From IMG/VR virus record IMGVR_UViG_3300035204_002300, positions 1 to 48,445 of that record: a DNA stretch of 48,445 nucleotides. One strand, written 5' to 3'. Below are positions 15,079 to 21,784 of this stretch, one piece after another. Source of the stretch: a virus. Numbering within the stretch: the first letter of the stretch is position 1; each line of letters starts with the position of its first letter. A model generated the notes under the pieces. The model was not told the origin of the DNA. It worked only from the letters and a program-made list of their open reading frames with translations, and did not search any database. A program made the position numbers and the translations under genes.

Positions 15079-16008
15079 CTACTCCTTAATAATTAGTAAA
15101 TTAGGATGAGTAACCCTGAGCATGAAGGGAAATACCTTTTTCGCCGCCGCTTCGTCTGCTGTCTCCTCAGTTTTTTCCTTTGGAGCGTGCTCAATAGGCA
15201 GGGCCTTTAAATCGTCTTCCGTGGGCATGGCTACACTTTTATCTAGGGCCCACATAATCTTATGTTTCTCGCAATACTCTGCCATTCTGCGAACGGGTAC
15301 GATAAGATTAAACCCTTCTCCCGCTCCGCGGACCAACATTCCTACATATCTGGCATCTTTCTTTAGATACACCCCGCCCCCAGACGAGCCCGGAAAAGCA
15401 GTACAGGTCGTTTGGTCGAACACGAATTTGTTTAGCGACTTAATTAATCTACCGTGTTGGGAATAAATACCATCTGTCATACTATTTGCACCCTTTTGAC
15501 CGAGCAATGACCCGACATGTAGCAAGTCTTCTCCTAAGGGCGGAATTTTTTTATCGAGATAAAATGTAACTGTATCTGTAACGAAATTAAACTTACGTAC
15601 TCTAAGCAAGGCTAAGTCATGACCGTCATCGGCGTCGCTATATTTTAACACCTCTGCGTCCATTTGTAATCGACCAACGGTTCTCCCGTTCTGCCTAATC
15701 TCTTTTACGACCATTGGGTCTTTAAACTCAACGATAATCTTGGGCTTGCCATCTACCAGAGTCGTTCTGGTTTTCCTTAGGTTATCTATGACATGACCGG
15801 CGGTCCACACTAGATTTACTAGATTTCCGTCTTTGTCTTTTCTTGTAAAAATTACCCCAGAGCCTTCCCCGACGGAGAATGTGCCTTCGGAACAAATTGT
15901 TACAGATACATTTTGAAGATGGTCTGCTGTGGTATTTTTCTTCTCAGCTCCTGATACGGAAGTAGTAACGAGGGCGAGACCCAGAATTAGAGATGCTAAA
16001 GTTTTCAT
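15079..16008 (-). CDS. Secreted trypsin-like serine protease
   Basis: Carries a Sec signal peptide (about residues 1-21, ending SVSGA) and a chymotrypsin-fold catalytic triad in order: His72 in WTAGHVID, Asp131 in DDGHDLALL, Ser209 in FPGSSGGGV. All three are intact. The product should act in the periplasm or outside the cell. The C-terminal 50 residues are acidic/Ala-rich (KTEETADEAAAKK) and lie outside the catalytic domain. A promoter-like element precedes the gene. Possible roles are processing of virion or host surface proteins; it could also be a host-derived defence or stress protease. No transmembrane anchor is seen apart from the signal. Confidence 0.85.
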   Translation of the reverse strand: MKTLASLILGLALVTTSVSGAEKKNTTADHLQNVSVTICSEGTFSVGEGSGVIFTRKDKDGNLVNLVWTAGHVIDNLRKTRTTLVDGKPKIIVEFKDPMVVKEIRQNGRTVGRLQMDAEVLKYSDADDGHDLALLRVRKFNFVTDTVTFYLDKKIPPLGEDLLHVGSLLGQKGANSMTDGIYSQHGRLIKSLNKFVFDQTTCTAFPGSSGGGVYLKKDARYVGMLVRGAGEGFNLIVPVRRMAEYCEKHKIMWALDKSVAMPTEDDLKALPIEHAPKEKTEETADEAAAKKVFPFMLRVTHPNLLIIKE

Positions 16009-16026
16009 AACTATCTACTACAAAAT

Positions 16027-16055
16027 ATTATAACCTAACAGGACAATCAAGTTAA
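16027..16055 (-). promoter_or_regulatory. Sigma70-like promoter for the protease gene
   Basis: Minus strand TTAACT (16050-16055), 17 bp, TATAAT (16027-16032). The -10 is a perfect match and ends 18 bases before the ATG at 16008, leaving a leader of roughly 11 bases. It lies in the gap between the protease gene and the glycosyltransferase gene that ends at 16063. Confidence 0.5.
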
Positions 16056-16062
16056 ATTTTAT

Positions 16063-16863
16063 TTATACGAAAACGTCTGCAGATATTTTACCAGCCCGCC
16101 ACAGTTTACCGATTTTATGACATCGCGCGAGCAGCTTCTGATGCCCGTCTATTTGTAGCTGAGGGTAGTATTTATGCTCTAAAAATCTTAATATTTGCTG
16201 ATCATACGTGCAACCATAGGGATATTCTGGGTGCTCCCCCCATAGTTTTTCGTCTCTCTTTCCTTTGGAGTCAAATTCGTAAGACAGCATGTCTTTATAG
16301 ACTCTTATTACGAAATCCTTTCTTCCTATGAATAGACCAGCGTTTAAGTGACAATTTTGTCCGAACTCCCTTCTCTTTCGGGCATGATGTTCTAGGTCTT
16401 CTTCTGAATATTTGTCCCATCGAGTGTGGTTCTTAAATGTGGTAGCGTTATATAACAAATCACAATCAAAATGTTTTAAAAAATTAATTAAAATATTAGA
16501 AGGAGAATCAACGAAAAGGACATCGGTAGCGTCACAGAAGAGAATATATTCTTTAGTCTTGCAGTCCTCGCCCTCAAGATATTCTAACATTTTTTTCCAA
16601 CGAAGCAAGTGACTCCACTCTGCAGAGTCAACTTCACCGAATTCTATAACCTTATACCTATCACTCGGCACCCTGTGGCGCTCCATTTGGAGCTCGAAGA
16701 GAGTTTTCTCATAGTTATGACTAGTAAGCAGAAGTAAATTATCTGGAACAACAAAATCCATGGGCCTAAGAGAGTAAAATCTTCTCAAGAGCCTTCTCCA
16801 TAAGGTCCTAGCCTGCCCCCTGCTTCCGTAAAGACTTTTATGTACCGCTCCCAATTTTAACAT
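16063..16863 (-). CDS. PLOD-type glycosyltransferase
   Basis: Closely related to the adjacent upstream gene product. Visible blocks are FVVPDNLLLLTSHNYEKTLF (nucleotide-sugar strand), EYILFCDATDVLFVDSP (DxxD donor site), FDCDLLYNATTF, CHLNAGLFIGRKDFVIRVY, YDQQILRFLEHKYYPQLQID. The C-terminal segment after QIDGHQKLLARC diverges from the PLOD pattern. A basic N-terminus (RTLWRRLLRRFYSLRP) may associate with membrane. It overlaps its paralogue by seven bases, suggesting tandem duplication. Confidence 0.7.
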   Translation of the reverse strand: MLKLGAVHKSLYGSRGQARTLWRRLLRRFYSLRPMDFVVPDNLLLLTSHNYEKTLFELQMERHRVPSDRYKVIEFGEVDSAEWSHLLRWKKMLEYLEGEDCKTKEYILFCDATDVLFVDSPSNILINFLKHFDCDLLYNATTFKNHTRWDKYSEEDLEHHARKRREFGQNCHLNAGLFIGRKDFVIRVYKDMLSYEFDSKGKRDEKLWGEHPEYPYGCTYDQQILRFLEHKYYPQLQIDGHQKLLARCHKIGKLWRAGKISADVFV

Positions 16864-17753
16864 CTTTGATCTCTCCCTCGAGTGTGGTGATGAGTAAACA
16901 ACCTGCGGAACACGTTAGAATTATTAAACTTGCCCAAGTCTAGCACCCCTTTCTCAAAACACTGCCTGTAAGTTAATCTAGCCATTAATTTGAATTCCCT
17001 GTCCACCTGAAGTTCTGGGTGGTAATCCAACTGCAAGTACCTAAGTATAAGCTGGTCTGATGGGGAACCAAATGGAAAATTGAGACCCTCCCATGGTCTA
17101 TCTTTCTCCATGTCTAGCATCTCTCTTCTTATATTCACGTCATCGGTAACATAACTTAAAACATCTTCATATACTTTTATTATAAAGTCTTTTTCACCTA
17201 TATAAACCCCCGCATTTAAATGCACACCTCCATTACTGACAGCAAACTGCCGAGTCTTCTCAGACTTTTTGCTCTCTGTGTAATAGTGCCATGCTGCCCA
17301 GTACCCCCCATTATACAGCAAACTACAACTAAAGTTATTTAAAAATGAATTTAAAATAAATTCAGGACTATCTAAGAAAAGAACGTCGCTCGCGTCACAA
17401 AATAAAACGTATTTCTTACTGCTACACTCATCACTTTTTAAAAATTCGAGATGATATCTTAGTCTAAATACATTGCTCCAAGAGGGCGTGCCTGACTCTC
17501 CGTGCGGATTGCTTAACTCATTGTTGAAATTTTGATAATTTTCATTAGAAATTACAGCCATCTCTGCCTCGTTAAAGTTGGGCTTAATGACTTTGTAATC
17601 CGTGCAATTTTGCAGCCTCATTTGCCTTTCGAAAAGACTGTCTTCAAGATTATGAGAAGTAAAAATTATAAGATTGTCTGGAACTTTAAAGTCAAATGCC
17701 CCGAGCCTCTCGAACCATTCCGAACTCCTTCCATCGTGTACCAACGATAGCAT
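16857..17753 (-). CDS. PLOD-type glycosyltransferase (tandem paralogue)
   Basis: Shares the same blocks and order as its downstream neighbour: FKVPDNLIIFTSHNLEDSLF, KYVLFCDASDVLFLDSPEF, FSCSLLYNGGYW, VHLNAGVYIGEKDFIIKVY, SDQLILRYLQLDYHPELQVD. The two genes are tandem duplicates that have diverged, so they probably add different sugars or act on different acceptors. It starts at an ATG joined to the upstream stop (TAAATG). Confidence 0.7.
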   Translation of the reverse strand: MLSLVHDGRSSEWFERLGAFDFKVPDNLIIFTSHNLEDSLFERQMRLQNCTDYKVIKPNFNEAEMAVISNENYQNFNNELSNPHGESGTPSWSNVFRLRYHLEFLKSDECSSKKYVLFCDASDVLFLDSPEFILNSFLNNFSCSLLYNGGYWAAWHYYTESKKSEKTRQFAVSNGGVHLNAGVYIGEKDFIIKVYEDVLSYVTDDVNIRREMLDMEKDRPWEGLNFPFGSPSDQLILRYLQLDYHPELQVDREFKLMARLTYRQCFEKGVLDLGKFNNSNVFRRLFTHHHTRGRDQRC

Positions 17754-17972
17754 TTAGTCGTTACACTCCTCCCCAGTTATTATATCACACTGGGTCCTTC
17801 TATCCTCTATAAATCCTTCGTCATAGAGATACTGTATAACCTTGCACTGTAAGCCTTCTGTAACGACTTCTTGTGGATCATATATTTTAATTGCCTTCGA
17901 CTGCCAATGATCTGGCACACCTGTAGGTTTGTCGTAAATATCTACTAAAAGATTGTAAACAAAAACAACCAT
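17754..17972 (-). CDS. Hypothetical protein, 72 aa
   Basis: Starts MVVFVYNLLVDIYDKPTGVP, with WQSKAIKIYDPQEVVTEGLQ and a C-terminal Cys-containing acidic tail (QCDIITGEECND). It could be a small cytoplasmic or exported protein. A TATAAT sequence lies four bases before its ATG, in the ten-base gap after the upstream gene. No family recognised. Confidence 0.6.
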   Translation of the reverse strand: MVVFVYNLLVDIYDKPTGVPDHWQSKAIKIYDPQEVVTEGLQCKVIQYLYDEGFIEDRRTQCDIITGEECND

Positions 17973-17982
17973 AACTATTATA

Positions 17983-18267
17983 TTATTTCTTTAGGTTATC
18001 TATCTTCTCTTCTAACCTGTCAAATCTATCATTCATTCTCTCAGAGAACATCTTAAAGTCTTCCTTGCTTACGTATTTATCGGGTAAGGACAGCGCTAGG
18101 TCTGTGTATTTCGAGGTGATTTTTTCTACATCGTCGTGATGTTTCTTCATTAATTGGTTGTGTTCTTCTTTAATTTCATTCACGTGGCCCAAGAGCATCT
18201 TAAAAACCCATCCACCCATAAGAGTAACCACACCGACAGCTATATTGACGAGTATTTGGTAGTCCAT
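17983..18267 (-). CDS. Membrane-anchored coiled-coil protein (holin- or spanin-like layout)
   Basis: An N-terminal transmembrane helix (about 6-26, LVNIAVGVVTLMGGWVFKML) is followed by a continuous charged helix with heptad repeats (NEIKEEHNQLMKKHHDDVEK; VSKEDFKMFSERMNDRFDRL). Many phages encode such proteins near lysis or tail genes, either as holin-family members or as inner-membrane spanin subunits; the sequence alone does not decide. The gene follows an intrinsic terminator and its ATG is preceded by an AT-rich TAATTATTAGT without a clear ribosome binding site. Confidence 0.6.
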   Translation of the reverse strand: MDYQILVNIAVGVVTLMGGWVFKMLLGHVNEIKEEHNQLMKKHHDDVEKITSKYTDLALSLPDKYVSKEDFKMFSERMNDRFDRLEEKIDNLKK

Positions 18268-18283
18268 ACTAATAATTACACAT

Positions 18284-18311
18284 AAAAAAAGCGGGCCACG
18301 AAAGGACCCGC
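18284..18311 (-). terminator. Intrinsic terminator (minus strand)
   Basis: In the minus-strand RNA a 7-bp stem, GCGGGUC with GGCCCGC (one U-G pair), closes a short loop and is followed by seven U residues. It lies 19 bases after the stop of the gene at 18330-18575 and should end that transcript. Confidence 0.75.
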
Positions 18312-18329
18312 CTTATTATTTTATATATT

Positions 18330-18575
18330 CTATCTCAGTACTTTATACATTTTTAAAACGCCCCATCCCATTAGGGAATAACCGAGCCATGCTATGGGAT
18401 TCAGCCAGCCCAGCACCAGACCTAGACCAACTAGGGTCAGTCCTCCACCGAACAAAAGGTCTTCATCATCCCAATTAAATAGCACCCAGTCCTTTAATTC
18501 TGTTAGTTTTAGTGACAATTTATTCCAGAAGGTAACTTTCTTCTTAGACTTTGATTTCGAGCTTTTCTTTTTCAT
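18330..18575 (-). CDS. Small membrane protein with Lys/Ser-rich N-terminus, 81 aa
   Basis: I chose the ATG at 18575 (MKKKSSKSKSKKKVTFWNKL) because the longer frame would run through a terminator-like hairpin at 18581-18604. The C-terminal half is hydrophobic and Gly-rich, with two possible transmembrane segments (FGGGLTLVGLGLVLGWLNPI and AWLGYSLMGWGVLKMY). It stands alone between two hairpins, so it may be a separately regulated monocistronic gene. Function unknown; the composition would allow a holin-like role. Confidence 0.6.
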   Translation of the reverse strand: MKKKSSKSKSKKKVTFWNKLSLKLTELKDWVLFNWDDEDLLFGGGLTLVGLGLVLGWLNPIAWLGYSLMGWGVLKMYKVLR

Positions 18576-18580
18576 AACGT

Positions 18581-18604
18581 AAAAAGCCTCCCTTCGTGAG
18601 AGGC
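18581..18604 (-). terminator. Terminator-like hairpin in the leader of the 18330-18575 gene
   Basis: Minus-strand RNA forms GCCUCUC-ACGAA-GGGAGGC (7-bp stem with one U-G pair) followed by UUUUU, then the ATG of the gene only a few bases later. No minus-strand gene lies immediately upstream, since 18676-20060 are plus-strand genes. It may therefore stop read-through antisense transcripts from the 20-24 kb operon, or act as an attenuator for the gene it precedes. Confidence 0.6.
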
Positions 18605-18636
18605 GTTCCTGTAGTAATATATACACCATATTAAAA

Positions 18637-18665
18637 TTGAGAAATTATTTATTTTATGTTATAAT
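18637..18665 (+). promoter_or_regulatory. Sigma70-like promoter for signal peptidase gene
   Basis: Plus strand TTGAGA (18637-18642), 17 bp, TATAAT (18660-18665). The -10 ends ten bases before the ATG at 18676, so the mRNA would have a leader of about four bases and no room for a Shine-Dalgarno sequence. Confidence 0.7.
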
Positions 18666-18675
18666 TAGATAGTTA

Positions 18676-19200
18676 ATGAAAAAAATCAAGTCTTTTCTGA
18701 CAAAAACAAAGCTCCGATCAGCGTTATGGCTCACAGCTATATGTTTGTTCATTATCTGGTCTATTTTTGGGCATAGGTATCAATTCACATACAATAAGGG
18801 CTCAAGTATGGAGCCTACATATTCCAACGGAGACTGGATAGTAGTAGAAAAAAGAAATTATCTTCCAAAATATTGGATACCCGACAGATACGATGTCGTG
18901 GTTATCTATGACGGAGAATCAGATGATAGCCTATCGAAAAGAGTAATCGGGATACCCGGAGACACCATAGAAATAAAGCATGGAGTACTCTTCGTGAACG
19001 ATAAGAAACATAATGATCCGTTCTCAACTAATGAAAATATCATAGTCTACCTTGACAGTGAAAGAGAGTTGTTTCATAATATGTACGTAGATAAAATAAC
19101 GGTTCCAGAGGGGTACGTGTGGGTTATAGGAGACAATAGAAAAATATCTTGGTACGGACTACTGCCGGTAAAGGATATAGAAGGACTAATTATATTATGA
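18676..19200 (+). CDS. Signal peptidase I (S26 family)
   Basis: Signal peptidase I cleaves Sec signal peptides at the outer face of the inner membrane with a Ser/Lys dyad. A basic N-terminus and one transmembrane helix (about 16-33) precede GSSMEPT, with the catalytic Ser44, then the general base Lys88 in SKRVIGIPGD, and the conserved C-terminal IGDNRKISWYGLLP block. All signatures are present. The 174-aa length is near the minimum of single-helix bacterial forms. It is the first gene of a two-gene plus-strand unit with a strong promoter, followed by a methyltransferase overlapping as ATGA. A phage copy could speed processing of exported phage proteins such as the protease at 15079-16008. Confidence 0.85.
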   Translation: MKKIKSFLTKTKLRSALWLTAICLFIIWSIFGHRYQFTYNKGSSMEPTYSNGDWIVVEKRNYLPKYWIPDRYDVVVIYDGESDDSLSKRVIGIPGDTIEIKHGVLFVNDKKHNDPFSTNENIIVYLDSERELFHNMYVDKITVPEGYVWVIGDNRKISWYGLLPVKDIEGLIIL

Positions 19201-20060
19201 GCTTAGATTATAAAAACATGTGTGACGAGGAGGGTAAATTTTCCTTTGGCATCAACTGGACGGACTATGCAGAGAACATTGTAGATGAAGAGATCGTAGA
19301 TATCCATGTAAAAGATATGATGGGTAATCTCTTGCACTTACCGAGTCTCCTTAATGGTCCCGACCCCCACCAACTTCTCAAGGGTAAAAGCGTTATAGAC
19401 ATAGGGTGCGGGTCCGGTTTGTCTTCTCTATCATTTTATAAGAATGGATGTAGAGACATCACCTCGTTCGACGTAAATGAAGATAGTATAAAAGCTACTA
19501 ACATATTAAAAGATAAATTTTGCGACGACGCAAGGGGGACGGAGTGGACAGTTAAAAAGGGGAGCGTGTTGGACACTAATCTGATTGAGAATCTAAAATC
19601 CAAAAAATATGACATAGTATACTCATGGGGAGTTTTACATCACACTGGAGATATGAAAAAAGCAATCGACAACGCGATATCACTTTGTAAAAGTGGGTCT
19701 ATATTGTGGATCGCTTTATATATTAAAATGGACCGAGACGACGGGGAAGAAATATATCAAAAAGATCTGGCCAAAAAAATAAAATTCAATGAGGCGTCGA
19801 ACGAAGTAAAGGAAGAGATGGTCATGCAGCACCTCCGTAAACATTACAAAAATCCAGAAAAGTGGAGCCAACCGTATGATGGTAGGGGAATGACGCCCCT
19901 AAATGATACCTATGATTGGCTAGGAGGGTATCCATACGAAGTCGCCTTAGCGAAAGACATTAAGGAACTTATGAAAAAAAGGGACTTTACTAAAATCAAA
20001 ATCGATAATGAAGACCGAGGCTCTGGAACCAACGTAATATATATTTACCAAAAAAATTAA
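19197..20060 (+). CDS. Class I SAM-dependent methyltransferase
   Basis: From the ATG overlapping the signal-peptidase stop (ATGA), the protein has motif I KSVIDIGCGSGLSSLSFY, an acidic residue in DITSFDVNEDS, and the motif IV-like YDIVYSWGVLHHTGDM, followed by CKSGSILWIALY. This is a small-molecule or sugar methyltransferase pattern (UbiE-like core). The C-terminal third (GGYPYEVALAKDIKELMKKR) resembles the cap of methyltransferases that act on nucleotide-linked sugars. It ends exactly against the convergent gene at 20061. Substrate unknown. Confidence 0.8.
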   Translation: MSLDYKNMCDEEGKFSFGINWTDYAENIVDEEIVDIHVKDMMGNLLHLPSLLNGPDPHQLLKGKSVIDIGCGSGLSSLSFYKNGCRDITSFDVNEDSIKATNILKDKFCDDARGTEWTVKKGSVLDTNLIENLKSKKYDIVYSWGVLHHTGDMKKAIDNAISLCKSGSILWIALYIKMDRDDGEEIYQKDLAKKIKFNEASNEVKEEMVMQHLRKHYKNPEKWSQPYDGRGMTPLNDTYDWLGGYPYEVALAKDIKELMKKRDFTKIKIDNEDRGSGTNVIYIYQKN

Positions 20061-20846
20061 CTATTGTAATGTAATCTTGAACGATGGGGGCAGTAATGCA
20101 GCAGCAGACTGACCTATGGCAGTAAATATTCTGCATTTATTAGACAGTCTAACATTATTATTTCCCATTCTCAAGTCTTTAAGGCTAGGTATAAATAATT
20201 GATACCCCCTTGACTCAAGTATTCTCCACGCAAAAATTAAATTTCTAGCCCCCTTGCTTAAAGTCCCATCCGCATCGTAGAAATCATGGGCGACAAAAGC
20301 AAAGTCATCTTTAGCTATACCAAGAAGCGCGTCCACTTGCGTATTGGGCAAGTCACAATCAAAAAAAGCAAAGTCTATCTCTTTCCCCTCATCCTTTAAT
20401 TGATTTATCAATCCAATCGCTCCCATATTGTGAGTCTTAATAAATTTATCGTGTCTCTCTGAAGGGATATATGTATCCACTGGGTCACAAGTGTATACCT
20501 TTCCTCCATAAGTGCTGCACGCCTCTGCCATAATCTTAGTAGTCGTTCCTATATAAGTCCCCGCCTCAAAAATAATTTCAGGTTTGAACTCTAGGGTTAA
20601 AAGGTACAGCAACCAGCAATCCGGCTTACCCGTACTATTGTCTACTGTTCCGATCTCATTATGAAAATCATTTAAGTCGGGATATACATCTAAAAAGTGA
20701 GCCTTGTGATTAAGATACAAGTGCGCCACCAACGACTTCATTGCTTTCGATCTATTTGAAAGTGCATCAGAGAAGGAAGCGAGTAGTCTTTTCTCCTCCT
20801 CCTTGATTTTATGTAAGTAATTTAATTCTTCTTCTTTTATTTTCAT
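20061..20846 (-). CDS. Class I SAM-dependent methyltransferase (Methyltransf_24-like)
   Basis: After a charged N-terminal helix, the core reads PEIIFEAGTYIGTTTKIMAE (motif I), VYTCDPVDTYI (acidic loop), IDFAFFDCDLPNTQVDALLG and DDFAFVAHDFYDADG. This is the class that methylates sugars or peptides and often accompanies glycosyltransferases. The start is ATG at 20846, or GTG at 20849, immediately after a tRNA gene in the same orientation. The tRNA must be cut out of, or transcribed with, this mRNA. Confidence 0.7.
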   Translation of the reverse strand: MKIKEEELNYLHKIKEEEKRLLASFSDALSNRSKAMKSLVAHLYLNHKAHFLDVYPDLNDFHNEIGTVDNSTGKPDCWLLYLLTLEFKPEIIFEAGTYIGTTTKIMAEACSTYGGKVYTCDPVDTYIPSERHDKFIKTHNMGAIGLINQLKDEGKEIDFAFFDCDLPNTQVDALLGIAKDDFAFVAHDFYDADGTLSKGARNLIFAWRILESRGYQLFIPSLKDLRMGNNNVRLSNKCRIFTAIGQSAAALLPPSFKITLQ

Positions 20847-20854
20847 CACAAAAA

Positions 20855-20931
20855 TGGTACTCCCGGTTGGACTCGAACCAACGACCCTCTGTTTAGAAGA
20901 CAGATGCTCTATCCAACTGAGCTACGAGAGC
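20855..20931 (-). tRNA. tRNA-Arg (anticodon UCU)
   Basis: A 77-nt cloverleaf on the minus strand. The acceptor stem GCTCTCG pairs with CGGGAGT (two G-U pairs), the D arm has GTAGCTCAGTTGGATAGAGC, the anticodon stem TCTGT/ACAGA encloses the loop CTTCTAA with anticodon TCT, and the T arm is GTTGGTTCGAGTCCAAC. CCA is encoded. It reads AGA and AGG codons, which AT-rich phage genes use heavily. It sits four bases after the dehydrogenase stop and about five bases before the next coding start. Confidence 0.95.
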
Positions 20932-20935
20932 GCAA

Positions 20936-21784
20936 TTAAATTATAGCACGCCCCCTATCGTTTTCCCAGTCTTTTTCTGGTCTATCATGGAGCTTGTTCC
21001 TCCGAATAGCCGCTCCCACCACGGGACTTGCTAAGCCGTTTTCTACATGCATCTGATGATGAAGCGAAGCCATATCTTTCGGAAAACATGTGCCCCCAAA
21101 ACCCTTCTTGCCATCAGGACCCGGAACGGCTGTGTGACTGGAACCTATTCGTCCGTCCATGATAGTTAACTCCCTGACCTTACGGTAATTTATTTCTTTT
21201 TCTCTGCAGAACTCTTCTACCTCATTAAAAAAAGATACTTTGGTTGCGAGGAAACAGTTTCGGGTATATTTAGTTAGCTCCGCCTCCTCGGTAGTGGAAA
21301 AGGTCATCTTTGGCCTGTAGTTAAGTACCCCATGGTTCCAAGCTGACTCAAATAGTTGGTAGACTTCATCCCTTATCTTATCATTTCTGCCGTTCGTTCC
21401 CAATATCCAATTCTGTTGATCAAGGAAATCGTCTCTCCAGTTTTGTTCCGTTAGGAACTCTGGCATAAACATAACACCCAGCTTCCTAGCTGTACCAACT
21501 GGAACAGTAGATTTAATGATTACCCTTTCCTTATCGTAACCTGCGTCTGCTAGTTCATTGACTACCCCCTCCACGATGTGGGTCGCGCATTCTCCACTCT
21601 CACGCATGGGAGTGGGAACAGCTACGAAAACGAAACTACACTCGAGTAAATCTTTAAAGACTAGGCCCTCGGGACGGCACTTGTCTGGCTCCTTGTCGTA
21701 AATATAAAAACTAACATTTTTATGTTCTAAAAGCGCCGTGGCTCCCCCGACATACCCATTCCCGACTATCCCTATTTTTGTCAT
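20936..21784 (-). CDS. UDP-glucose/GDP-mannose dehydrogenase, short form
   Basis: Oxidises a nucleotide sugar to the uronic acid using NAD. The N-terminal NAD site is KIGIVGNGYVGGATALLE, followed by CSFVFVAVPTP, VIIKSTVPVGTARKL, and the active-site Cys233 in GFGGTCFPKDM. The lysine/asparagine block TKYTRNCFLATKVSFFNE is present. At 282 aa it is much shorter than the usual 420-450. The C-terminal UDP-binding domain is absent: the chain ends shortly after the active-site Cys and one helix. The gene is otherwise intact and in register with its neighbours, so this looks like a deliberate short form. It would supply UDP-uronic acid to the glycosyltransferases. Confidence 0.8.
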   Translation of the reverse strand: MTKIGIVGNGYVGGATALLEHKNVSFYIYDKEPDKCRPEGLVFKDLLECSFVFVAVPTPMRESGECATHIVEGVVNELADAGYDKERVIIKSTVPVGTARKLGVMFMPEFLTEQNWRDDFLDQQNWILGTNGRNDKIRDEVYQLFESAWNHGVLNYRPKMTFSTTEEAELTKYTRNCFLATKVSFFNEVEEFCREKEINYRKVRELTIMDGRIGSSHTAVPGPDGKKGFGGTCFPKDMASLHHQMHVENGLASPVVGAAIRRNKLHDRPEKDWENDRGRAII

